A stretch of 64,000 bases of DNA, from assembly GCF_002878395.1 (NCBI RefSeq), contig NC_061118.1, positions 132,239,769 through 132,303,768 of the forward strand, written 5' to 3'. Origin of the DNA: Capsicum annuum (Eukaryota > Streptophyta > Magnoliopsida > Solanales > Solanaceae). Below the pieces are notes generated by a model that had not been told where the DNA came from, ran no database searches, and was given only the letters and a program-made list of their open reading frames with translations. Both the position numbers and the translations under genes were made by a program. This document shows positions 1 to 9,536 of the stretch, piece by piece (the stretch's first letter is position 1; each line of letters begins with the position of its first letter).

Positions 1-482
1 TCACCATCAACTTTTTCTTGCAGTGTTAGATTATAATTTGACTCTACAAGATTGAGAAGATCTAACTTGCTTATAAGTCGGGTGATTTGATGATCTTTCT
101 CATCAACAGACTTCTTCAAGGATTTAATGGTTTGCTCCATAACTGCAAACTTCTCATCCATGTCAACTACATCAACCTTGAAAATATTGACTTTCGTTGA
201 AGTTGAAAAATTTGTTAAGTCCTCAAATTCTCCAAAGTTGCAGATAGTTTTAAACAGTTCATCTGATAACTTAGATGCAAAGTTGCCCCCAGGGGTTGTA
301 GTTACAGCCGAAATTTGAGATTTTCTCATTTTCGTCATCTCTAAAAAGGTAAAGTATTGAGATTCATCCAAAGCACAAGCGTTGAGATTGCGTCGATTGA
401 TGGAGCCAACAAGTTTGATCTTAGTAGATATGGCAATAGTAGACTTCTTGCACGAAACGTCATTGATTTTTCTGAAGTCCAT
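1..482 (-). CDS. gag-like N-terminal frame of the retrotransposon, partial
   Basis: Starting at the ATG whose A is at 482 (minus strand) there is an uninterrupted frame of about 160 codons to base 1, where it leaves the window. The N-terminus is basic and the region encoded by roughly 1-160 is Lys/Glu/Leu-rich with heptad spacing, suggesting a coiled coil. No zinc knuckle, protease or reverse transcriptase is in view. The position directly after the LTR and leader makes this the first part of gag. The absence of stops suggests a less decayed copy than the other elements here. The assignment rests on context; I do not recognise the protein family. Confidence 0.5.
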   Translation of the reverse strand, partial: MDFRKINDVSCKKSTIAISTKIKLVGSINRRNLNACALDESQYFTFLEMTKMRKSQISAVTTTPGGNFASKLSDELFKTICNFGEFEDLTNFSTSTKVNIFKVDVVDMDEKFAVMEQTIKSLKKSVDEKDHQITRLISKLDLLNLVESNYNLTLQEKVDG

Positions 483-565
483 TGCAGTAGTTGAATTTGT
501 GATTTTTCAATTTGGAGAAGAAAGAGATGAAAAGCAGAACTCGTCCCACTAGGCGTGCCAAAATT

Positions 566-1255
566 TGTTCGCAATAAATTTTCAAAGCGTCGAAAATTAA
601 CTACAACCAAAGATAAATAAAAAAAAGTATTTTTTACTAATGAATCTTATGAGTACAATTTCGTAACTCTTGATTCTTATCTCCTAAACGTAGAAATGAT
701 TTGAGGCCTTCAGTAGCATGTTTCTCGAATATTTGGATGATTTGGACTCCTAGAAATGCATTTCAATCGCCAAGAATGTCGAAAATTATTTTGTCGCTTT
801 GGAATAATCTCCAGGAAGAACTCCATTGATTGCTCCTTGCAAGGACTTAAAAGTTGATGTTGATGTTGTCAATGCTTGTCAAAGTTCTCTTTCTGAATGT
901 CCTCCTTAGAATGTTATGTGACCCCCTATTTATAGTTGTGGGGAGTAGGCCTGGTTGCTTGTGATTGGCCAAAATATGTCACTTGGACACTTGGCGACTT
1001 TTGACCGATTCTTGAATTTGAATGAGATTTTCACATTATTTGTACATGTGGCATCGTCTCGTTGGTCTTGGATTTGACTGGGATGCCACGTCACTTGCCA
1101 CGTGGCATGAGTTTGGGATTCAAGGTGAGATTGTCCTCGATGAGGAATAAAATAAGCTTATTATTTGTTTAAGCTCAAAATAATTTTAGACCCAATAAAA
1201 TATGAATCAAATTCAAGTTTTATATGAATTTGATCCAATAAATTTTGTGTCTACA
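566..1255 (-). repeat. Probable 5' LTR
   Basis: A segment of about 690 bp bounded on the minus strand by TGTAGACAC and GCGAACA, lying directly upstream of the leader and gag frame. No second copy is in the window, so the ends are inferred from the TGT/ACA boundaries and the position of the leader. Confidence 0.5.
926..935 (-). promoter_or_regulatory. TATA box in the LTR
   Basis: The minus strand reads CTATAAATAGGGGGTC here, a strong plant TATA-box context. It lies about 330 bp inside the LTR and about 440 bp upstream of the gag ATG, as expected for the U3 promoter of an LTR element. Confidence 0.55.
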
Positions 1256-3880
1256 GATATGTTATTGGGTGGTGTTGCCAGAAAAAATAATTTTCAAGCT
1301 GATATTTGGAAAAAAGAAATATTTTATGATGGTGAATTTGATGAATAGGGTTGTGCAATTGGAAGAATGTAAAGGCCGTGCACTTTTTTTTCCCCTAACT
1401 ACTGTTGTGCAATTGAAAAAGAAAAAATTACTGTTGTGCAGTTCACAATACCTACTTTGAACTATGCATGCATTCTCAATTTAGATTAATTATTTTCCTT
1501 GAAGTGGTTAATTATTTGCCATGAAGATTATAAACGCACAAATCTTTCTCCTTTCTACATGTAGATTATAAAGGCATAAACCTTTCTCCTTTTCTACCAC
1601 TTCTTTTCCTTCAAGTGGTTAGTTATTTTCCATGTATGTTAGAACTAATAAAAATGGTGTCTAGTTTTAAGAAAATGGTGTCTAATTAATGACATTATGG
1701 CTATTTGCTTTAAGTAATAAGTCTTTTCATAAGAAAATGGTGTCTAGTTTTACTCATATGCAAATTAGTTTTCTTAGGAATTTTCTTTGAAAAGGCAATA
1801 ATTTTCGTGAACTTGTTTTGAAATCGAGTTTTTTATTGATTTTACTTAGTAAAATTGTCTTTTAAAAAAAAAAAAAAAATTGCCCTCTATTAACTTTCTT
1901 TGAAAGGTAGTTTTATTCAAGTTTGTCTTTTTAAGTGAATTTCTCTTTTGCAAAAGATGACTGTTTTCTCATGAATGAAATAGGATCAGTTTTTAAACCT
2001 TTAATGTTCTTGATATTTTTTTGTAAATTTATGTCTTTTCAAAGTTGGCCATTCTTTTAAAGTTAGTCAAATATTTTTGGTTAATCATTTTTAGCGAATG
2101 CTCTTAAGCATATTAAATTCCTTCTTAGGACCTTACTTGAATCCTTACCGTTTTCTTAAATTTTAAAAGTTCATTTCTCTTTTTTGCTTTTGAAATTTTA
2201 TAAGTTTTTCTGATCTTTTTATAAAAATTAAATAGTCGCTCTGTAATTAAATTATTTTGTGATTTTTTAAAAAAAAATTGAAATGATTTAAGAAGTCAAA
2301 AACTATTTGTCTTTTAAATATTTATTTTCCCTTTGAATTTCAAAAGAAAAGGAATAAACAATATGTAATGTACTAACCTCATTTATGAATTTTAGTGATT
2401 TTTTTTTAATGTAAATCTATATCTATAATCTATATTTATATCTATAATCTATAATCTATATCTATAATCTATATCTATAATATATAAAAAGTGTGAGGAC
2501 CTTAGAAAAGTGATTTGAACTTTTTGCCCTTCATTAAAAATCTCCGCAATATATAAAATTGTCTTTTCACATTTTTTTAAAAATTATTTTTATGATATTA
2601 AATATTTAAATGAAGAAGGTTTCTTATTATTATTAAATTGCTAATTTTATAGTAATTTCTTTTCTCACGTCTAAAGAAAATTAGCAAAAGTCTTTCTTTT
2701 GAGTTTTATTTGGATCAAATACAATACTTCCAAAAATTAGCAAAGGAGTCGTTGAAAAGAAAAAGGAATCTAATTTATATTTGGATAAATTTTTCAACCC
2801 TCAAAGTTATAAAGAAAATTAAATAGTACCATAAATAATTTACTTAGCAAATAAAATAAAATATTATCACAAATTTTTTATTACCATAGTTAATTTTTAC
2901 CTTTTTTCCAAAAATAAATAACGAAAAAATTCCATATTTAGGTAACCTTTTCTTAAGGAAAAAAGGTTTTAGAGTTTTATAAATTGAATTAGTTTTTTTC
3001 TTCAACACATAATAACATAATAGATTATTTTTATATATTTGTAAGTAGCTTTGTTATTGAGATTCTAACTGATTTTTTTGGTTTAATATTCGGGTTTCAA
3101 ATTTCTTTTCCTATTATGCTGGCGTTATTCATCAAGAATAACAAAAGATATTTTTATGTTTGTAAGTAACTTCCGTTATTGAATCTCCAGCATAACTTTA
3201 AATTTTCAGTTTTAGATTTTCTTTTCTATTACATTGAATTTCTTGATCATGAATAACAAATGTCCTTTTATGTTTGTAACTATAGCCTTGATCGAGATTT
3301 ATTTCATACGCTGATCTGAAACTTATAACATGTTAAAGGAAAAAGAATTATTGTAAATTTTAAGTACAAAATCTTCTGATAAGTAAGAAGAAACAAATAC
3401 ACTTTTTATGGATTGACATAATATACATGTTCAACACGCATACTTTGAAGACTTATTACTTTTAGATGTTTTCTTTCGAAGCATTGAAGTTGAAGAATTT
3501 TGTAAGATAAAAAAATTCTTTATTTCCTTGGCACAAATACAAAATTATTTTAAAAATAAAATTTGCTGGCACATATAAGAGGGTGTTAATGTATTTCACA
3601 TTGTCGCTATCTTATTTGTATCTTAGATATTACAAATACTATATAATTAATTAAATAATTTCTTCATCTTTACATGTTTAAAAGATGTTATATTCATTTT
3701 TATTATTTAAACAAATATCATATTTAGTATAGCATTTAAACGGATTAGAGTGAGGTACACACGCGAAACGGGTACATCTAAACTAGTACTCTAAAAAAGT
3801 GCCAAACATGACTCGCACAAAATTTTCCATCATAATGTATGTAGTATTTGAAGTTGAAGTTTTTATAATTCTACAAATAT
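1256..3880. other. AT-rich intergenic DNA without a recognisable gene
   Basis: No coding frame or transposon domain is recognisable. It contains an A-run at about 1,863-1,880. Short direct repeats occur near 1,490-1,635, where two blocks share TTTTCCTT(G/C)AAGTGGTTA and CTTTCTCCTTT. A motif AGAAAATGGTGTCTA recurs near 1,672 and 1,733 with a partial copy at 1,655. A TCTATA microsatellite is listed separately. Confidence 0.6.
2411..2490. repeat. ATCTATA/TCTATA imperfect microsatellite
   Basis: About 80 bp built from alternating ATCTATA and TCTATA units with small slips, visible directly in the sequence. Confidence 0.8.
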
Positions 3881-3884
3881 ATTA

Positions 3885-4073
3885 GGGCAAAGGTACAAAT
3901 ATACCTTCGAACTTTGATAAATGGTACAAATATACCCTTACCGTTAATGAAAAGGTACAAATATACCGTTATCACTAACGGTGGGACACGTGTCATGATC
4001 GTGTTCCTCCATTAGTGATAAGGGTATTTTTGTACCATTTATTAAAGTTCAAGGGTATATTTGTACCTTTTCC
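3885..4073. repeat. Small inverted-repeat MITE at the outer left end of palindrome 1
   Basis: This 189-bp block is itself a palindrome. GGGCAAAGGTACAAATATAC at its left is mirrored by a GTATATTTGTACCTTTTCC end, and ATGGTACAAATATACCC is mirrored by GGGTATTTTTGTACCAT, with ACACGTGTC near the centre. No coding capacity. Confidence 0.75.
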
Positions 4074-5352
4074 AATTTTATAATTTACTTTCTCCATTCC
4101 ATATTAGTTGATCATTTTGTTAAAAATAATTATTTTATATTAATTGTCCATTATACTAAATCAAAAAAGCATTGATTAAATTTAAATTATACTATCCTTG
4201 TAGTTAATTCATTCTGAAAGTCTTCACATTTGTTTATAAAGTTTCCAAGAAATTTTTTATGGTGTAAATTCGTAAAAGAAAAACTTACCAAAATATACTA
4301 TATTTTAAAACTTTTACCATTTATACCTGTATAACTTTAATATATGCATAATCTTACTATCTAATAAGAGGGAAAGGCCACACAAGTAGGCAACCCTCCG
4401 TCAGCAAACCTGCTACTCCTGCCTGCTTCATCAGCTACTTGCTTCATGATTTTACTATATCATCTCTAATTAATTATTATAAGTCATTTATGTATTAAAA
4501 ATTAATAATATTTAATAAAAAATAAATTATATATTTATATTTTTAATAAATAAATAAATAAATAAATAAATAAATATATATATATATATCTTTACAAAGA
4601 TTAATTAATTCGATAAATTAATAATAGTAATAACTAACTATTCTTTGGTGACAATACTTTCACTTTAAACATGAGTCTATTATCAAATTAATTAATCTTT
4701 ATAAAATTATATATATATATATTTATTAAAAAATAAAAATATATAATTTATTTTTTATTAAATATTATTAATATTTTACAAAAACAGACATGTTTGAAGT
4801 GAAAATATTGTCATCAAAGAATATTTGGTTATTACTATTATTAATTTATTGAATTAATTAATCTTTGTAAATTATATATATATATTAAAAATAAAAATAT
4901 ATAATTTATCAAATATTATTAATTTTTTAATACATAAATGACTTGTAATAATTAATTAGAGATGATATAGTAAAATCATGAAGCAAGTAGCTCATGAAGT
5001 AGGCAGGAGTAGCAGGCTTGCTGTCGGAGAGTTGCCTGCTTCCATGGCCTTTTCCTCTCATTAGATAGTAAGATTATGCATATATTAAAATTATACAGCT
5101 ATAAATGGTAAAAGTTTTTAAATATAGTATATTTTGGTAAGTTTTTCTTTTACAAATTCACACCATAAAAAATTTCTTGAAAACTTTATAAACAAATGTG
5201 AAAACTTTCAGAATGAATTAACTACAACGATAATTTAATTTAAATTTAATTAATGCTTTTCTGATTTAGTATAATGGACAATTAATATAAAATAATTATT
5301 TTTAATAAAACGATCAACTAATATGGAACGAAAAAAGTAAATTATAAAATTA

Positions 5353-5568
5353 GAAAAGGTACAAATATGCCCTCGAACTTGGATAAATGGTACAAATATA
5401 TCCTTATCACTAATGGAGGAAAACGATCGTGACACGTGTCCCGCAGTTAGTGATAAGGATATATTTGTACCTTTTCATTAACGGCAAAGGTATATTTGTA
5501 CCCAAAGTATGACGAGGGTATATTTGCACCATTTATCAAAGTTCGAGGGTATATTCTACCTTTGCCCA
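5353..5568. repeat. Mirror copy of the small MITE at the right end of palindrome 1
   Basis: This block carries the same GGTACAAATATA and ACACGTGTC landmarks as 3,885-4,073 in inverted order, with a short extra internal segment. The larger palindrome is therefore capped by two oppositely oriented copies of one small MITE. Confidence 0.72.
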
Positions 5569-5967
5569 ATATGTTATAACAGAAAGACAATTAATTATGA
5601 GTACCTTGTTAATACATATACCTATTACTAGATACCTTATATGTACTAGAGCTCTTGCAACTCTATATCGCTAGGGAACAACTTGGGGAAAATTTTATCA
5701 TGGATGACACTCATATATGACATGGTGTATGAAGCATTACTTTTTGAATATAAAATATGTGGGTCCCACTTGTTATCCCTTCTCACTCCTTATAGTTATT
5801 TCTCTCTCCCTCTTTTTAACTAATCAATCTTTTCTCCTCAGTTTTTTCTTTTTCTTTTTTATTTAATTTTTTTGTAGTTTAACTTTTTAAAATTAATTTT
5901 ATTTGTGCACTCCTCGACTAATTTTATGAAATATTGAAAAGAAATTATCTAATAGTTATCTCCCTTA

Positions 5968-6037
5968 GAAAATAAATTTGAGACCACATGATACTGAACT
6001 CACTTCATTGAAACCACTAGGCGATACCCTTAGGTGC
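5968..6037 (-). mobile_element. SINE 5' fragment in the left arm of palindrome 2
   Basis: This is the inverted partner of 7,050-7,119. On the minus strand it reads like the tRNA-derived head of a Solanaceae TS/SolS SINE, including a degenerate box A (TCGCCTAGTGGTTTC). Confidence 0.5.
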
Positions 6038-6420
6038 GATTATTTTTATATTTTTTTGACTCACTATTTAATTTTTTATCCTTTTCAAAATCTAAAAATC
6101 TCAAAAAAAAAAATGGTCGAACACAACTCCAACTCCAATTTTTTAGACTCTCATGGCCAAATGCGTACTTAATATCAATTATTTATTAATTATGCATCCG
6201 AATTAATTATAAAATACTTAATTGACAAATGACAATGGAATAAAATTATCGTATAAATTATGATGTTAACTTGTGCAAAAGATAAAAAATTAACTTTATG
6301 AATGTTTACTATTGATCAAATATAACTTAATAAATTAAAAATCAAAATCTTTATTTTCATTCTTATCTTTCATTGTCAATGACCTTAATTAATTAATTAC
6401 AAAAAATATAAATTACTATT

Positions 6421-6662
6421 TCCTCGATTCCATATTAGTTGATTTTATCAAAAATAACTATCTTATAGTAGTAGTCTATCTTACTAATCAAGAGAACATT
6501 AATTTAAATTTTTCTGTATTACTCTTGCAATTTTTATTTTTTTAAGTGTTAATACTTCTTTATAAAGTTTTCAAAAAAAATAATTAAGGAGTGATTAATA
6601 AAATGATCTTCTTATTTATGATTTTTGACATGTATTTAAGAAATCAACTATGAAATCGAGGG
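6421..6662. repeat. Stowaway-like MITE at the centre of palindrome 2
   Basis: The segment starts CCTCGATTCCATATTAGTTG and ends with the near-complement CAACTATGAAATCGAGGG. CTCCCTC-type terminal repeats of this kind are typical of plant Tc1/mariner-derived Stowaway MITEs. It occupies the hairpin loop and the adjoining arm ends. Confidence 0.5.
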
Positions 6663-7049
6663 AATACTAATTTATTTTTTCATAATTAATTAATTAAGGT
6701 CGTTAATGATGAAGAAAGATAAGGATAAAAATAAAAAAATTGATTTTTAATTTATTAATTTATATTTGATCAAGAGTAAACATTCATAAAGTTAACTATC
6801 CTATATTTTGCATAGGTTAACACTATAATTTGTCTGATAATTTTATTTCATTATTGTTTTTTAATTAAATATTTTATAATTAATTAGCATGCATAATTAA
6901 TAAATAATTGATATTAAGTACGCATTTGGCCATGAAAGTCTAAATAATTGGAGTTAGAGTTGTGTTCGACCACATTCTTTTTATGAAATTTTTAGATTTT
7001 GAAAAAGATAAAAAAATAAATAGTGAGACGGAAAAACATAAAAACAATT

Positions 7050-7119
7050 GCACCCAAGGGATGTTGCCTAGTGGTTCAACGAAATAGATTGAGCACCATG
7101 AAGTCTCAAATTTAATTTC
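7050..7119 (+). mobile_element. SINE 5' fragment in the right arm of palindrome 2
   Basis: GCACCCAAGGGATGTTGCC begins a tRNA-like head with TTGCCTAGTGG (box A type), followed by a diverged box B region. The order matches the 5' part of the TS/SolS SINE family as I remember it. No 3' half follows, so it was truncated before or during formation of the palindrome. Confidence 0.55.
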
Positions 7120-7366
7120 TAACGAAATAGTTGAGATGTGCACAAATAAAATTTATTTTAAAAAGTTAAACTACAAAAGAATTAAATAAAAAAAAGGAAA
7201 AAATGAGAAGAAAAGGTTGATTAGCTAAAAAGAGGAAAGAGAGAAATAACTACAAGGTTTGAGAAGGGATAACAGGTGGGATCCACATATTTTTATATTC
7301 GAAAAATAATGTCTCACACACCCTATCATATATGAGCCTTATCCATGATAAAATATTTTAGAACAA

Positions 7367-7973
7367 CTGGCTCGCCATCTTGACAGAGCTGCATGCCAAT
7401 ACGTAAAAAAATATTTAAGACAGTGAGACTAGAAAGTCAAGCAAAAACGATAAGTACAACCTGCATCAAAAGTCTAGGCTCTCTTCAGTCGTTGTTATCT
7501 TGAACCTGAGTTGTAACATGATCTGCGATAGTCAACCATACCTGTTTGTGCATCAAAAATTTATATTGTATTATTAAGTGTAAATGTTTTAGAATACATA
7601 CAAAATAAAAGAAAAAAACTCCAAAATAGGCATATAGCTTTTAAGTTCATTTAATAATTTCTCTATTTTAATTTATTGGTGCTAATATCTCATGTACCTC
7701 GTGTGCATCTCATGCAATACATATTTTTTTAGATCTAATATCAATTGTCTAGTTGTCTCTAGAAGCAGACAACAAATTATCCTTAAATGCAATACTAAGG
7801 AAACTCAGATTTTTTATGGTTAACTATGATCTATGCAAGATCAAAAGCCAACAAGAGGAAAAGGCTCACCACCACCATGGGAGATGATCGGGTCAAACCC
7901 TCCACCGCAACGGCGAGTGAAAACCTGAACGGATGAATTTTATCCAAATATAATAATAACAGTGGTGAGCCTG

Positions 7974-8006
<33 letters not shown>

Positions 8007-8008
8007 TA
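7367..8008. other. Intergenic; two possible minus-strand exon scraps
   Basis: Mostly AT-rich. Two short minus-strand stretches look exon-like. One spans about 7,545-7,487: after TTTGATGCACAAACAG an open stretch ends in a TGA. The other spans about 7,924-7,872: after GTTCAG a more GC-rich open stretch ends before a GTGAGCC donor-like sequence. I cannot identify either protein and they may be remnants of a captured or decayed gene. A TA microsatellite occupies about 7,981-8,008. Confidence 0.3.
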
Positions 8009-8533
8009 TAGCCATCAATATGGGTCAGTCTGACCCAGCTTGTAATTTGATGGAGTTAGGCTTCAATTTTCGCAGTCCATTTAAGAACGAGGCTTTTTAG
8101 TCCGTAAACCCGTGGCTCGTGAAGCTTGAGCAATGTGGGTTGGGCTAGCTCATGGGCGGGACCATAAGTTAAATAACAACTATTTAGATTGTTTATTAGT
8201 ATTTTTATTTGGTTTAAAGGATATCATGTCAAAAGTTATTTGATTTCACTATTAAGAGTATTTTTTGGTGTGTTGGAAACTTGATTAACAAGTATTAACA
8301 CTATGTAATATTGTCTGGTAATATTTTTGTTTATTAATATTCTAAAACTAAATTATAAATTATTACTTTTTAAAAAGTGGGCTGGCTCGTGAGGCCCGCG
8401 GCCCACAGAGTAATGGTGTGGGTTTGGTATTTTTTGACCCATCATTTTGATGGGCCAGCCAGGCCTGACCCGTCAAACTCAAAGCCCATTTGGGCTAGCC
8501 TGAGTGGGTTGGGCCAACCTATATTGACAGCGC
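8009..8533. mobile_element. Non-autonomous DNA transposon/MITE, GC-richer than its surroundings
   Basis: Ends AGCCATCAATATGGG (left) and CCTATATTGACAGC (right) are imperfect inverted repeats. Both flanks carry GGGCT/GGCCC-rich motifs in opposite orientation (GGGTTGGGCTAGC and GGCCAGCC). There is no transposase. Similar GGCTCG/GGCCC-rich elements with TGTCAA-type ends are widespread in plants and usually hAT-related. The target duplication is unclear because of adjoining TA and CT microsatellites. Confidence 0.5.
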
Positions 8534-8654
8534 TCTCTCTCTCTCTATATATATATAAATATGTATATTAACTTCTATAAAAAGAGATGAAGGAAGTTTG
8601 GGGGGTTAGGGAGAAAACGTACCAGCAGTGTGTATCTCAGGTCCATATGGAATT

Positions 8655-8662
8655 AGTGCTCC
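8655..8662. repeat. Left target-site duplication of the hAT element (AGTGCTCC)
   Basis: AGTGCTCC directly precedes the CAGGGGCGGAGC terminus and is repeated exactly at 12,124-12,131. Eight bp is the hAT signature length. Confidence 0.9.
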
Positions 8663-8763
8663 CAGGGGCGGAGCTACGGCTTGCGAAGGGTGGATTTCGG
8701 GTATATAGGTTAAATATAGATATATATGGTTATATACATATTGTTGAACACCCTTGATAAGTT

Positions 8764-8842
8764 GGAGATGCATAGCCTAGTGGTCAAGGGTGTGCAAATT
8801 TGCGTTCGGGATACAAGTTCGATCCCCAGTAGGTGCAGTTGC
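8764..8842 (+). mobile_element. tRNA-like SINE head inside the hAT 5' region
   Basis: TAGCCTAGTGG (8,773-8,783) matches a box A pattern and AGTTCGATCCC (8,816-8,826) matches box B, 43 bp downstream, as in tRNA-derived SINEs. A T-rich stretch follows. It is not a tRNA gene: there is no complete cloverleaf that I can fold by eye. Confidence 0.45.
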
Positions 8843-9536
8843 TTTTTTCTCCCTTTTAAAGAAGGAACAAATTACAGATCCTTATAAAGTATTGGGATTG
8901 GACCGGATTATACCTCACAATTCAACCCAATATCTGTTTTGGGCATGAAGCCCAATAATGTGAAAGCTCGTTTGGCATTGGCTATTGGCTAACTGCAGCC
9001 AAGGGCCAAGGCTGACTTTTCTTAAAAACAAATTAAAGCAAACTTTTTTTTTTTTAATTTAAAAAAGAATAGGTCAAACTTAATTAAATTCTAAAGTTAA
9101 ATTAAACCCATCCCTTTCCAAATTTCCCTTCAGTTCACTAAACACTTCTCCATTCCTTCACCTGTCCACCACAAAACCACAATCTTCTCCACCTTATTAT
9201 TAAATTTTTTTTGAAATTTAGTGTTAAAGTCTTCAAGATTCAACGGGCTATCATTATAATTTTTCTTCATCGACTATTGGAGTGTAAATTGTAAAAAGGT
9301 ATTCTTCAATTCTTCTTACTTTTTAGTTTAATTTTGTTTCCCTTAAACTTGCTTTTGTATGTATTTTTTTATTTTGAACTAAGTACTTTAATATTCTAGT
9401 TTTATCTAATAGATAACTTCCTAGTTAATATTATTTGGGAGAATGGAACAAGGTTTCAAGTATTCATAATTTTTTTATTTGTTGAAATTGAATAATAAGT
9501 GTGATGCGCTTGGTTTTTATTTTAGTTTGAGGCTCA

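Larger units (their letters stand above)
1..1255 (-). mobile_element. LTR retrotransposon, 5' end only (cut by window edge)
   Basis: Read on the minus strand this is the beginning of an LTR element. It has a probable LTR (1,255 down to about 566), a short leader containing GGCACGCCTAGTGGGAC just after the LTR, and an open gag-like frame running off base 1. The LTR would start TGTAGACAC and end GCGAACA, giving TGT/ACA ends. A TATA box sits in the LTR. The second LTR and pol lie outside the window, so superfamily and target duplication cannot be tested. The leader motif is one I associate with Solanaceae LTR elements; that association is from memory. Confidence 0.62.
3881..5572. repeat. Large palindrome 1 (foldback-type element, about 1.7 kb)
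   Basis: The sequence from 3,881 rightward matches the reverse complement of the sequence from 5,572 leftward almost continuously for about 800 bp. Examples: ATTAGGGCAAAGGTA at the left end against ATTGGGCAAAGGTA at the right; the ACACGTGTC block near 3,985 and 5,435; and the TAGTAATAAC block near 4,630 and 4,835. The central spacer is about 4,681-4,780. The right arm carries about 35 bp not in the left arm (near 5,490-5,520). No transposase is encoded. Such structure fits a foldback or MITE-composite element, or an inverted duplication of local DNA. Confidence 0.85.
5686..7366. repeat. Large palindrome 2 (about 1.7 kb)
   Basis: The left arm (about 5,686-6,441) is the reverse complement of the right arm (about 6,642-7,366). 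Paired landmarks are ATTTTATCATGGAT with ATCCATGATAAAAT, the ATGTGGGTCCC block (5,757) with GGGATCCACAT (7,268), GGTCGAACACAACTCC (6,115) with GGAGTTAGAGTTGTGTTC (6,950), and the CTTTCATTGTCAATGACC block (6,368) with its complement near 6,695. The spacer is about 200 bp. No coding capacity. It begins only about 115 bp after palindrome 1 ends and shares no arm sequence with it that I noticed apart from Stowaway-like patches. Confidence 0.85.

Noticed and set aside
8377..8571. 64-codon open frame in the GC-richer MITE
   Set aside because: It is inside a non-coding MITE and has no domain.
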